A stretch of DNA of 64,000 bases from Warburgia ugandensis (taxonomy: Eukaryota > Streptophyta > Magnoliopsida > Canellales > Canellaceae). Below the pieces are notes generated by a model, which was not told where the DNA came from, searched no databases, and saw nothing but the letters and a program-made list of their open reading frames with translations. The first letter of the stretch is position 1. Every line of letters begins with the position of its first letter. The stretch lies in contig CP141138.1 of assembly GCA_035236585.1 (NCBI GenBank), positions 29,027,437 to 29,091,436 of the forward strand, in the 5' to 3' direction. A program made the translations under genes and the position numbers. Shown here piece after piece: positions 1 to 14,500 of this stretch.

Positions 1-328
1 AGGGTTAGGTGAGTTGAAAACAATCACTACAACACTACAATTGGTAGATAGGTAAGTTATAATTCTTCGTGGGGTGGTTGGGGATGTATTGCTACAGATT
101 GATAAATTTTTCTTTCCTATAGACTTCATTGTTGTAGTTACCCAACCACTATCAAATCCTAGTAGTCAGATACCTATCATTTTGGGAAGGCCTTTCTTGG
201 CCACATCTAATGCTATAATCAATTGTAGAACTGGAGTTATGAAGTTGTCCTTTGGCAATATAAAAATCATGTAAAATATTTTTAATGCAAGACAATAACT
301 TTTAGATTCTAATGATTCATTTCAGATT
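1..328 (+). pseudogene. Ty3/Gypsy pol relic, retropepsin-side fragment
   Basis: The frame at 74-274 reads DVLLQIDKFFFPIDFIVV and later IILGRPFLATSNAIINCR, the stretch just after the retropepsin core in plant Ty3/Gypsy polyproteins (Athila/Tat-like wording; clade not settled). In intact elements this region links the aspartic protease to reverse transcriptase. The fragment runs in from the window edge, and the frame stops at 272-274. The relic is then broken by a family-A LTR starting at 329, and the downstream part of the same pol resumes at 2712. It is dead as a gene. Confidence 0.8.
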
Positions 329-2706
329 TGTTGTTGTTTTAATTAAAACTCGCAAAGGTACAAAACATTTGCAGTATAGCACACTAGTGAGGTCGATCTC
401 ACGAGGAGTTGAATTGATGTAATGCTAGTGGTCCTACTTTAAACTATCTAACCTAGCCAAAATTCAAGAGATATTTTACCTAATCTAAAAGTGAAAATTA
501 ACATATAGAATGGGAAATTATGTTCAAATTAGAAACTTGCCAAAATTAAAAACTTTCCTAAAACATTCTATTTTGATGATTTTCCTAAACTAAAACATTC
601 CTAGAATGAAACTTTCCTAAAGTGCAATTAAACAACTTTCCTAAATTAACTTTCTTAAACATAAAATTAACAACTAATCTAAGAAAATATGCTTTAACAA
701 ACTACTTTCCTAATCATGCACTTCTAAATAAAGTAAGTAAACTTATGGGAAAGAAAAATTTAACAACTAAAATCCAAGTAGCAACATGTAAACAAACTAA
801 TCAAAATTAAACAAGCAACCAACTCTTTCTAACATGAAAGGAAGCAACTTAACTTCAATTTCATTCTTCCAATTTATTCAAACCATGCAACCACTTATGG
901 ATAGCATACATGAATTGAGAATTGTTTCCCTACTTGATTAAAGAACAATGAACTCAAATAACTATGAAGGAACAATCAATTGAAAATCTTTATTCAAGCT
1001 TCAAACTTTAAGTCTTTTCAAAACCAATCGTTCCACTCTTGAAAGGGACGCATGGTTCTTATAATTCTTGATTGAATTGTTTGATGAATTTAACTCAAGA
1101 TAACACTAATTCAAGGGATCATCAACATGTAACACTTAAGAAATCAACATATTCCATTTATCACCAAGTAGGATTCCATTACTCATCCATAAGTTGCATG
1201 CAAGTAAATACATAAAGAGTGCATTCATTTTTGATGAAACCGCACACCTTCTTCTCAAACTTAAATCCAAAACTAAAGATTAAAGATGATTCCTCCTTTA
1301 ATAAGCTCAAAATCCCAAGGAACTCTTATGGAATATAGGGCAAAACTCAAAGGAACTCGAGCATTCAAGGCTAAAACTCAATGGAAACTAAAACAAACAA
1401 AGCTGGAATTCAATGGAAGATAAAAGAGAATCAAGAGGCAATAAAAGGTAAAGGAAAAAACTAGAAACGAGATGATTTCCCTTGGCTATCACTTCAAGGG
1501 AAAAATTGGCCTTGAATCTTAGTTTCTAATGCAATAAACAACAAAAGAAAGAAAAGCAACAAAAACTAGCATGAAAGGATCAAGGAACTAAGGTAAACAA
1601 GAGAAGAAGTGAGATGACCAACCTTGAAAAGCATAAAAAATAGACATGGGGCACTTGAAGGGATGCCTCACATCTTAGGAAGTGAATAGCAGCCAAAGAA
1701 ATCTAAGAAAAACTAAGCAAAAGGGTGAGAATGGTGAGCTAGGAAGAGGACATCTCCTTCCACTATGGAGGAGGCATCTTTTTCCTTAGGGCGTGTATCT
1801 CTTTTGCTTTGATTTTTGTGGAGTTTTATAAGTTCTCCCCTATATTTTCTAGGATGCCCTAATACTAAGGTGTGGTGGGAATGAAAAGTTCTCAATTTGG
1901 ATGGCTAGGATAGTGGAATAGTTAGGGCTTTCAAATAGGAAAGTGGGTGGGATGGTGGCTACCTTAAGAAGGTGGAGTAGGTGGGATGAGAGTTTAGGAA
2001 GGTAGAGAAGTTTTGGAATGGTAGGACTCTTGAATGGAAAGTCAAATTCATAGTGCTACTTAGGGGAAAGTTCTAATAAGATTTCCCTTGATTATCTTCA
2101 AAATTACCATGGATAATCCTCTTGAATTTCTTCCAATCCTAGCCTTCCATTAACCTTAGCTTGATAGCTTAGATGGCTAACTTTGAAGGCTCCATTAGCT
2201 AGGCTTCATGGTTGACTTTGGAAGCTTCCTTGGCTTGGGTTGGCTTGGCCTCATAGCTTATCACTTTGTCCATGGCTTGAATTTGGCTAAAGTGGCTTCC
2301 ATGCAAAGTTGATGGAAATGCATGTCTTACTTCATGGCCCACTTTAACCACCTTTAGTCCCATTAATTATATCCATTGCTGGTCTGAAAGGTGATCTTGA
2401 CCTTTGAATTGATGACTTTTAAGGTTTGACTCGATCTTTAATTTCATCTCAATTTATCTTGCCCGTCGAATCACCATCTCACTTCCTACAAAAGTGAAAA
2501 ACTTTAATCAATTCCTAGAAAAATATAATTAATCACCCTTTTACCTTGGATTAACATTTGGACCTACAAAATAACAAACTTTTTCTTCATTAGGTAAAAA
2601 ATTCATGTGTTATTAATTTTGGTGTAAAAACTCTAATTTGCCCCTATAAGTTGTAACACATGGATAGCTAATTACGTGTGTTTTATGCAAAATTAAACGC
2701 TTATAA
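329..2706 (+). mobile_element. Family-A solo LTR, copy A1 (2.4 kb)
   Basis: The sequence starts TGTTGTTGTTTTAATT and ends GCTTATAA. It is flanked by AGATT (324-328) and AGGTT (2707-2711), a 5-bp target duplication with one mismatch. It aligns along its length with the copies at 16164-20326 and 42159-44399. Shared landmarks are a GGTCGAT(C/T)(C/T)CA(C/T) block about 60-70 bp from the start, a long purine-rich centre, and an end where a tATGCAAAATTaAACgCTTAT-like string follows an 'aacacatgga' block. No internal region or coding potential was seen, so a solo LTR is the simplest reading. It separates the protease and RT parts of the gypsy relic. Confidence 0.7.
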
Positions 2707-2711
2707 AGGTT

Positions 2712-3253
2712 AATATGATAGAGAGTCTTGGCATTGACATGTTCCTACCATCCTTTAGCTTTGATCCCCTCAAGGCTTGTTTATCTCATTTTAGCTTAGA
2801 ATTTGACATGGGCAATTATATTGATGAAGTTAATGTATTACTTGATTTTGCACCTTTTCTGGTTATTTCAAAATGGAAAGCCTAAGTAGAACCTCTTCAA
2901 TTTTTTAGTACATACCAATTCCATCTATTGAAAAACCATTCACCTTGTACTTAAAATCTTTACCTGAAAGTTTAAACTATGAAAGTTTAGGCTCCTCTGA
3001 TACCTTACTATTGCCATTACTTTAGACCTTGATAAAGAGTAGGAAGGTAAGCTACTTGATATTCCTATAGGACATGATAGCTCTAAGGGTGGAAAATAGA
3101 TGATATAAAGTGTATAAAACCCACCATTTGTATGCATCACATTCATGTTGAGGAGAATGTGAAACCTTATAGTATGCATAGAAGGTTTAACCCTAATATG
3201 AAGGAAGTTGTAAGAGCTGAAGTGTTGATGCTTTTAGATGTAAGTATTATATG
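2712..3253 (+). pseudogene. Ty3/Gypsy pol relic, start of reverse transcriptase
   Basis: Around 2921-2990 one frame reads IPSIEKPFTLYLKSLPE, the linker before gypsy reverse transcriptase. Around 3125-3235 it reads ICMHHIHVEENVKPYSMH followed by MKEVVRAEVLMLLD, matching the conserved entry into the RT domain in plant Ty3/Gypsy elements. Stop codons lie between the blocks. The catalytic RT, RNase H and integrase are missing: after about 3253 the sequence passes directly to non-coding 3' spacer. This continues the pol fragment at 1-328 once the inserted LTR is disregarded. Confidence 0.75.
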
Positions 3254-4606
3254 TCCCATTTTTATAGCATTTGGGTTACTACAGTGCAAGTTATACTAAA
3301 GAAACTTGGAGTTACATTAGATCATGGTTTGGTTGCATTATAGTTTTTCTATTATTTGTTCATATCTATATTTGAAGAACTTCCTATGCACCATGTTTAA
3401 CATTCACATCATTCAAGTACATTTCTTCTCACCTTTATCTTCTAACTACTTGTTCATGGTATGTAATTCACAACATTGGGTACAATGTTTAATTTAAGTA
3501 TGGTGGTGTGCTATTTTATAATATGATGTGTTCATTGTAGGTTTTTGCTTGTTTTTTGTTAAATTTTTCAAAAAATAAAAAAAAATATTTTTTTTGGGTT
3601 TTGTATGTAAGTTCCTTTGCAATGATGATAATTGAAATTATTGAATTTTTTGGTAATTCATTGTTATCTTTGGACTTTATCTTATTAATAGATGTGCATA
3701 CAATGAGTTCATTTTTCTTATCCTTTTTCCAGAGCTTTTCATGAAAATTGAATTTCAAAATATTTACTATACATTAGCCACACATATCCATAGCTTAGGT
3801 TGAAGGGTGAGTATAACTTATAGATCTTAGAGAAAATTAGTAGAGACTAATAACCCATGTAAGAATAGAGCACTTCTTTCTTTGAGGGATTTGAATTTAT
3901 ATTTTTTCTTCAAGAAACATTAATTTGTAGTTGGTTTCATTATTCTTTCTTTTGGTTAACTATTAAGAATCATCAGTTAAAAACTATACCAAATATCTCT
4001 TAAGTTTATGTAGACATTTAAGTCAAATGAAACTTAAGAAATGACAGAGACCATTCTTATTTAACCTAAAGCCTTTAGCTTACCCTAAGTTATTTTTTAC
4101 TTGTTAGACCTTTTAAGCCTTTACATTATAGCCTTTTGTTTTTGGCCAATTAACCATTATCCATTTTAACTGTATGATATATCCGTTGTCTATTGTGTTT
4201 CAAAAATAAGTAGAGATGGTTGGAAATATATTGATGAATTAGTGTAAACAATATAAGTTTAGGAGGTGAACATCAAAATGGTTTAAAATGGAATACTCAA
4301 AAGTGAGAAAAAGGCTATTCTCAAGATCAAGTGAAAAAATAAAAAATAGAAAGCCAATAAAAGGAAGAGACATGGTAGAGTGTAGCTTTCTTAATAGTTG
4401 GTGTGCTTTCCATGAGATCATTTATCATATTTTGATTTATTGTTCTTTCTGTATGAAATATGTGAAACAATATGCTATGATATACATTATTTTGCTCACA
4501 TCTAGATGAGAGTTATCATTACCTACTTCAAAGTGATTTCTTTCTAAGTATTACATCTTGTGAGATTTAAAGTCGAAGAGCCTTAACATCTATTACTTGG
4601 TCTCCC
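3254..4606 (+). mobile_element. 3' non-coding spacer of the gypsy relic, copy 1
   Basis: No gene is seen here. The stretch aligns with 10960-12250, sharing for example a 'gtggagaccattaac/gtagagactaataac' block, a 'gcctttagcttaccctaag' block and a 'gaccattacccat/accattatccat' block in the same order. In plant Athila/Tat-like elements a long non-coding spacer separates integrase from the 3' LTR, and this fits that role. Short open frames at 3516-3758 and 4239-4509 overlap on both strands and match nothing I recognise. Confidence 0.55.
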
Positions 4607-7456
4607 ATTGTAGGGTTATCTAGATGGAAGTGATTTCATAACCCTTGCCTAATGGTTCATTCGATCTCAAGATCTACACATTCTAAATCAGGGTTTAGAG
4701 ATCAACAACCTAGCATGCACCAATGAATCCTAAACTATATGTAAATGTAACACACTTAAAAGCAAGCAATAAAGAAAGTAAGTAAACTTGGCCTAGAATG
4801 TAAAAACTAATGCAACTATTTATATACAACTTACACAAAGGGTCCAAGCCTCAATAAATGGGACATTATAACCTAAATAGCCTATGTCTTGGTGGTTATA
4901 GCCAAGCTAAGGCCATCCTTTGTTAAGTAGGTGCTTCTAATGCAATAACCTAGAAAGTATGCATCAAGTAAGTTGAATATACTCTATATGAAATTAAATT
5001 ACCATACAAATATGAAAATCTAAGTTAGCCAAACAAACCTAGCAAGAAAAAGCAAGGAGTTAGGTAGAGCTTATAGTGGCATTGTAGATAAAAGTGTTTT
5101 CATACAAGGGTGAATCCATGTACAAACTACCTCCACCTCCAAGTTAGGATGGTTCATCCTTGACCTGTATTACTAATACCCTATTGAATTGAATTGTCAT
5201 TTAAAATTAAAAATACAATGCAACCGCACTAGCTTCCACTCAAAATAAAAATAAGTAACTATCCTGATTTGAGTAACTCCTCTAAGTCCTATGCCAAATT
5301 TCTACAAAAATAAAAAAGCATCAATCAATCATATGAATTAGAGAAAATATACAAATCCTAATTAATGCAAACCACCATAACTTTCTATAATTGAAAGCAT
5401 GAAACATTACTTTAAACATTTTTATTTATGTAATTAAATTGTAAGAAACAAACTTCCATTAAATTCGAAACCTTTGATCACTACATAGCATGAAAAACAC
5501 AAAAGCTAAAGGAAATAACATGAAACTTTCTTAGTTTTGAATTGGATCCCTAGCAGCTCACTTGGTGTGTCACTTATCTAGAAAGTCCCCTATAAATCTT
5601 CACTCCAAAATCAGTCCAAACCAACCATGAAAACTAGCCAAGAAACAAAGAAGAAAATAACTAAGTAGAAAGCATCCCATGTATACACCAATAACAAGCA
5701 ACAAGAGATATTGCTCAACCAGCCAAGAAAGACATCTCTAAGCCATCCAATATGAAACAATAGTCCCTCAACATATTAGCCAAAAAAAATATAAGAACTC
5801 TAGCCAATGTGGTGGCTGAATTGAGTAAGACGTCCTTGTTCTCCAAGAGATAGTGTCCCACCAATTGCTTCTAAAAATCTACCCCACAACACATCTCCAA
5901 TAGCTGCTCCTAGAAGATAAAACTAGCAGCCTACTATGTCTTCAATCGGTTGCTACCAAGAACACATTAAGAAAGAAAGGTACTAGCTACTTAAGAGAAC
6001 TTGCTACCCAAGAGAAAGAGATGCTAATGCCATCCACCAAAGAGCTTTCTCCTCTTTATCCCTTAAAATTCACTACAAGACTTTTTTACAGCCAAGTAGA
6101 AGCAGGCCCTTGTAAGAGAGATGTTTGCCCTATATATAATGTCCTATCTTCCCTTAAAAAAATCTGAAAGCCAAAAAAGAAGCTTCTGAAATTTCTCCCC
6201 CTCACCCTTTTAAAACACATCATTCACCACTTTACCAAACCAGCTGCCATTGGTTTTTAGAAACTGTCTCATTCCAATCCTTTCTCTCCAAGCAATTCTA
6301 GTAGTTGTAAAACATGTTGGAGTCTCCTAATCCAATTGGAAAATCCAACAATCTAAATGTCACTCAATTTCTTTTCCAAAGCGGCACATCCTCATCATGT
6401 GTAACTTCCTACAGTAACTTTAGGACATGTAGAACTTCCATCCAATAGCAGTAATAGGGTGTTGCTTGGAGCTTTCCACTTGCAGCTGATTGTGATTCAG
6501 CATTATAACTAGTAATCATTAACCAAAAAAGGAAAAAAGAGAGAGAAGAAGATAAGATCACACCTCTTTAACCCAAAACCCATAGAATTCTTTGACCATT
6601 ATTCAGAAGAAAACACAATAACAGCCATAGCCTCCTTCTTGAAAAACTGTAGCAAAATTGAGCAATGAACCTTAAGAAATCTAGTAATAGATGCCTAGAA
6701 AACTGATGAGCAATGTGAACCCATTCAGGCATAAGTCCAACACTTCTAACCACTGCACCAAAAAACATTGCTAGTGAGCTTTGGATGCATTAGTTCTGGC
6801 CTTGTGTTCCTTTCTTGTTGCTTTCCATTAATGCACAAGTATAAGACTTTATTTGAGGCTTGTGCAAAACGTGCAACTTTTCTTGAGTCATTGTAAACAA
6901 CTAGTGATGAAAATAAAATACTTCTCATCTATTCTTCTAATGGATCCAAACTTCTCAAAATGCTACACTAGGTATTACATGGTCTCTTAAAGTTCTTTTT
7001 TGACACTGTCCAAGCCACCAATATCCTCCAATGATACATTAGACACCTCCATGATGACAAGGCATTAAATTTTGAAATCCTTAAACATTTCAAACATATT
7101 AATTGGAAAATGTTGGAACGTGAGCAATTGCTTTTAAATTTGATCTGAGTCATCCATTTCAATATAAGCTTAATCAGTAATCTAAAATGTTGATTGGCTT
7201 CATCCAACCATTTATCATCCCGGTAGCTTCTAATTTACAACACCCCTGTAACTTTTGAAATGTGGATTGGAGGAATTGCTTGGGTGATGGACTAGCTTCT
7301 TTTTAGGGCTTAAAAATATTAAAAATCCACACATTTCTCAATTCTACCCAATACTACAAAATACAAAATAAACCATAATTACTGATAAATTAAGTAATTT
7401 AAGGGTTGAAAATGCAATTTCTAGGAATATTAAATATAATAAATATGTGTATATCA
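4607..7456. mobile_element. Probable LTR-type insertion in the spacer (about 2.85 kb)
   Basis: The spacer seen at 3254-4606 resumes near 7457, judged by comparison with the paralogous spacer around 12240-12310. The intervening 2.85 kb has no counterpart there. Its right end reads ATGTGTATATCA, typical of an LTR 3' end. The left edge (near CCATTGTAGGG at 4605-4615) is less clear, and the flanking repeat is imperfect. It is AT-rich, with no recognisable protein, and the small open frames at 6568-7207 on the minus strand match nothing known to me. Orientation is not certain. Confidence 0.4.
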
Positions 7457-8074
7457 TTATGAAAAAAGTTGGCACACTTAGAAGCTCTTTGGTTTAACGT
7501 TGCACTATTGTGAAAGAGTCTGGTAGGAAGGCTCTCAAGTTCCTAAGAAATAGTTGATGCCTTTTCTTAGTCATAGTGATTAACTTTTATTGACATAGAC
7601 CATTCATTATGTTGGGAATGGCTTGGATTTGTTAGCAATCAAATTTCCTGACCACTGAATGCTTTTAGCTTATATTAGCAAGAGACCCACCGATGCCTTA
7701 GGTAAATGGCTAAGATATGGTTAGAGAGATCAAGACTTTAGAGATTTGCAATAGATGAAAAAGGAAAAAACCTCTAAAAGCTATTAAGAAAATATTTTAT
7801 AGGTAAATAAAAGGTAGTACATGGAAAAATAATAAGGAGTTAGGTGAAAAAGAGTATTGCTTTAGTATATAGAAGATTAAAAATCTTGATTATCAATTTA
7901 CTTTAAAGTCACACAAACTATCAATAGTCATTGATAGTATCATGGCTGTTAAAAGTGTACAAGTTGACCAACATCTTTGTAGTCCAAACCATTCATCTTA
8001 TGGACAACTTAATGCATTGTTTAACATTGGAAAGCTTTAGATTTTAAAGGAGTGGAAGAGTACTTAGTTTGTAC
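7457..8074 (+). mobile_element. Remainder of gypsy 3' spacer, copy 1
   Basis: Non-coding AT-rich sequence between the insertion ending near 7456 and the polypurine-like tract in front of the LTR at 8094. No open frame of note and no RNA gene was seen. Assignment rests on position and on the resumed similarity to the second spacer copy. Confidence 0.4.
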
Positions 8075-8093
8075 TTTTATGTAGTAGGGAAAC
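8075..8093 (+). promoter_or_regulatory. Degenerate polypurine tract before LTR B1
   Basis: TTATGTAGTAGGGAAAC precedes the LTR start at 8094. It occupies the same place as the clearer tracts at about 12640-12654, 14534-14548 and 20663-20676 (AAGTATGAGGGTATTT and variants). In LTR retroelements the polypurine tract primes plus-strand synthesis immediately upstream of the 3' LTR. Confidence 0.45.
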
Positions 8094-10450
8094 TGACATA
8101 TATATATAAATTACATTATACCTCCATATTTAAAAGGTTTTAGCCATAGAACTCACTTAATTATCACTACTTAGGATTCATTGTACTATTTTGTAGGTCC
8201 AAGTTATAAAAAGAATGCTTAAAATTATAAAATTTACCCCAAAAACAAAAATGTCAACTTCCAAGCTATAGCATGGGTCCAAATTCCAAAAGTGAAGTCC
8301 TGGAGTTTCATATAATCATTGGGTGTCATTGTCAAAGTTAAAGCCATCAGAAACCCTATGCACAACTCTTACACAAATGAGAGAGAAAGGATGGGAAATT
8401 TCCAATTCGTGCACATTTGTAGATATTTCATGACCTTAAGAAGCTTATTAGAGAAGTTCAATTTACATACAATGGAATCATACACAATGAGACCTTCTTA
8501 GAAAAAAAAAAAAAAATAGAATGAGACCCACATGAAGACTTTTTACTTATTTTTTCTCTCCTACTCAATTAATGATTAGATGTCTCATCCATGCAAGATA
8601 GTGAATCACACTTGGTCCCACGTGATAATACAAAGGTCTAAAAAAATCAAGGCCATACATCTTAGGGCAAGCCAATCCAATTGGGGAGAGGAAATAAAGC
8701 TTAAGGATGATCTAAGGCCTAGGAATGAACTATTGGAAAGATCAAAACCCTAGCTATCTTTCCCATGTTGAAAATTCAACCCAAAATACTAAGAAAAGAA
8801 GATATCAACCACCCATCATCATCTTCTAGTCCACTAACACTTCAAGGTTTCTAAAAATATCACATGCACCCAAATTAGGAAATCACACCCCCCTTCCATG
8901 TACTTTCTAGTTTTGAATTCCCTTGTTCCATCACCTACTTTCTATTTACCAACTTTCTTTCCCATCTATTTCCATTGCCCCTTATTCCTTACCTTTCCAT
9001 TAACTTACTTCCTTCTTTTCTCCATCTCACCATCTTCCAAATTCATCCCATTTTCCTAAATTGAAAAGGAAGCCCCATTAGCATCTAAGTTTGACCAAAA
9101 TTCAAGCCAATTTCCTTATTTGATTCTCTTCCTTCCCTAATAAGCAATTCTCTTTCCTAATCCCTCAACTCTACCTTCCTAACCACCCTACCACTTTCCT
9201 TCCTTCTCTCACTCCACTTTCTTTTCCTACCCATGTCTAAACTCCATCCCATCGTCTTAATGTGGAATTCATGGCCCCCCTCCCCCCCCACCTTAACCAA
9301 ACTTCCTTGCATCAAAGCTCATCCATTCCGCACCATTCTTTCTTCCTTTCATCTTTAGAGGTTAACCATCCATCTTTAGGGCTTTCTTTCCTCAAAATCA
9401 ATAGATAAGATGTGAAAAAGAAGAAAATGTTTAATCTCTTACCCTTCCTTTGTACATGAAAGCTAAATCTATGTGAAATAGATGGGGAGAGATCACCTTT
9501 GTCAAAGCTCCCGTAAGATTAAGATTCATCCATTGGAGAAGAGGTAAGGAAGCTCTTCCGTTTCAACTTCCATTCTTAATTTCTTCTCCTCCTCCTCCCA
9601 TTCTTTCTTCTATGCTTTTCATCCATTCCCCTTGGCTGTACACATTCTTTCCACTATCGCTATATTACACACATCTTTCTCAGCACTCTGTCTCTTTTCT
9701 TCCTTGTGTGCACCATAACCTTACACACTCCTACACATATACCCTTTCCATCCATTCATCTTTAAACCTTCCCTTGTATAAGCCTTCCACCATCTTACCC
9801 TAACCTTCCACACATCCACCACTTGCTTCTCTAAATTACATTGCACAATCCTTCTCTCATCCTACCTTTGAAAGCCTAATCCTCTCCTCCTCATTCTAAT
9901 CTTCCACCTTTTGTTTTTTTATTATTATTATCTATACTTGGGATTTCGGAACAAAGGAAAAGGAAGAAACCTTATGGTACTCAAGAGCTTTTCTAATTCT
10001 TGTGCATGGTTAAGGATTTCATTGGGTTTGTAGCATGTTGGGTTAAGGAGATGAGAAAAGCTTGGTCGTAGATTAGTGTACTTTGAGTGGAATGTAAGTG
10101 TGTAGGAACTTGTTGAGTGACACAATAACAAGAATACCATAAAGTAGATTTCAGGCCTAGAAAAAGAAGAAGATGGTGTTTAAAGAGCCTTATTGGGTGA
10201 CAAAACAAAAGACTCCTATAGTGGCCACTTCAAGGAAGTTTCTTTATTTGCTTTATTTTTTGTTTTTTTCCTTATTGTAATCCTAGTAATTTAATCTCCA
10301 TTAGTGAAAAAGTTATTTTCCACTTCATAGTGAGTTTACTTTCTTTTCTTGCATATGTTTTAGTTAGTTTCCTTACTTCAGTTTATTTCCTTACTTTGAA
10401 ATAATTGCTTACATTATTTGTTTAGTTTAAAGTTTTCCCTTTCTTTCCTT
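8094..10450 (+). mobile_element. Family-B long terminal repeat, copy B1
   Basis: It starts TGACATATATATATAA and runs through shared blocks: a 'cctccatatttaaaaggttttag' block, a 'gggtgtcattgtcaaagt' block, a long pyrimidine-rich centre (8880-9900), 'ttcatccattggagaag', and finally 'cttgttgagtgac' near 10110. The same order occurs at 12655-14500, 14549-20626 (interrupted) and 37240-40600. The end position is approximate. No protein is encoded: the open frames at 9612-9803 and 9928-10208 are low-complexity translations of pyrimidine- or purine-rich DNA. It follows a polypurine-like tract, so it is probably the 3' LTR of the relic that begins at position 1. Confidence 0.6.
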
Positions 10451-12605
10451 GTTGGCTAGGTTAGAGTAAAGAAACTTAAGTTTTAATTAATTCTTATTTC
10501 TCTAGTGTGTAAAAGCTTTACTACTTATCTACATCAAGAGGAACATAAAGATTCTTTTAGGTACATGCAAAGTCAGCTTAGCCCTAGTGTTTAAGAAGAT
10601 GTAAGAGAGGAGGAACATTTTTTGATTTTTGATGTTGGCATTCCATATACCAATTTGGTAAATCAAGGGCCAAGTCTTTTCTAGTTGGTCCAAATAAATT
10701 CTCCTTCATGGTGGTCTATCTTTCCCTTATATTGTCACCACCATACATTTCTAGGTGGAGAAAGTACATTGACTACTGTGAAATTCTGAAATAGAGTGAG
10801 TTTTTCAAAAACTCCTTCATAGTTAGTTAGGTTTAGGGTTTCATAGATTAGTTCATTTAAGTATTGTATAATTTCATTTGCATTTCATTGTAAATTATTC
10901 ATACTTGATCCTATCAGCAGATAAATGCAGTCACCCGATAGTGCAAGTACTATCTTTTTCACCATTTCCTTTTAGGATTATTATTTGTCCATGGTATCTA
11001 GCTCTAAAAATTGAGGAAAATGTTTGTTTTAAATTTAGGGTATTGGTAAAAACTTATGAAAATTTCCTTTACAAGAATGAGAATTCAGATTTTCTAACTA
11101 TTCAATCTATCTCTTCAACTTTAACTTATTAATAGATTTGTATATAATTAGGATATCTTTTTATCCTTTTGCTAAAGTATTCCATGGAAATTTTAACTAA
11201 GAATATTTATTGTACAAAATAGTCATATATATGTATATATAGGTTAACATTGAAAAGAAGATATAACTTAGAGATCTTGAAGAAGATAAGTGGAGACCAT
11301 TAACTCATGTGAACTTTAGAGCCAATCTTTCTTTTTAAGGATTGCATATAAATTCAAAGCTCCCTTCAGCATATGATAATTTTCTAGTTAGTCTTATTAT
11401 CCTTCTTCTTGGTCAACTATTGAAAAAGCATTTGAAAGACTATACCAATTATCTCTTGAGTTTTTTGTTATGTTTAATTCATATGAAACGTAGGAAACAA
11501 TAGAGGCCATCCTTTGTAAAACCCATAGCCTTTAGCCTTCCCTAAGTTACTTTTTTCACTAGTTAACCCTTTGAGCCTTTATAATAATCCTTTTTCTTTG
11601 TGAACCCATTGACCATTACCCATATTGAAAACCTATAATATATCCATTACTTAGATGATTTAGAAATATGTAAGATGGTTGAAGAATTATCTTGAAGAAA
11701 AGTATGAGCAATAAAATTCAAGAGATGAACATCCAAAAAGTGTAGAAAAAAGGTATATATATTCAAAAATAAAAAAGAGGGAAAATGAAGAAAATTAAAT
11801 AAGGTACCCAATGAAAAAGGAAATGTTCACCCTTATGATGAAAGAAAAATGAGAATACATCTTACAAGACCTTTACATATCTTCCAAATAATTTTTGTAT
11901 ATCCTTATTCCCATTCTTTTGATAACCCTATGCTAAGCCTATGATTCGTCCTACTTAAAGTCCTCACTTGATTGTAGGAGAAGTATGACTTAGGTTTGAT
12001 TATGAATGAGTAGGAAATTTGGCAGAACGTAACATTTCTAATAGTTAATATCCTTTCATGAGACCATTAGAATTCTTTCAAAGTTATTGTTCTTCTATAT
12101 GGAATATGTGAGACTTTTGGACTTGATGAATATTATTCTACTCACATATTAATGAGAGTGTAACCCATTTTTGTGTAACTTATTTCTAAGTGTCAAATAT
12201 ATCCTACTAGATTTGAAACTTTTGGATAGCAATTTAGGTAATAATTTCCTTGGAGTCTGATAATTGCATATATATTGTCCATATTTTCATATGCTCACAT
12301 TATGAAGTTTGATGAACTAATGGAATATCTTTAGCATAAAGGTAGGATTCTGAACTATTGATTATTTCTATTAACATGCTAAATTTAGGAGTTTAATATA
12401 AGCTGAATATAAGAAGATACTCTGAGGCACATGAAGGACTTTCATAAGATTTTCAAAAATATTTATGGGTAGCATTTGTGAAAACCCTTACCAGAAGACA
12501 ACTCGTCCATTAGGGATAACCTAGGGGTTTAAAGGCTTTTTGCTTATGCTGAATGTAGGCAACAGCACCTGTGAAAGTGGTTAGGATTAGTTTTTAGATT
12601 TCTTC
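10451..12605 (+). mobile_element. Internal/spacer remnant of a second family-B element
   Basis: Non-coding. From about 10960 it aligns with the spacer at 3600-4600. It ends at a conserved block, TTTGCTCAAGGACTAGCAAA at 12616-12635, that in plant gypsy elements lies at the end of the internal region just before the polypurine tract. All of gag and pol is missing, so this is a deleted element lying between LTR B1 and LTR B2. No RNA gene or intact frame is seen. Confidence 0.5.
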
Positions 12606-14500
<1,895 letters not shown>

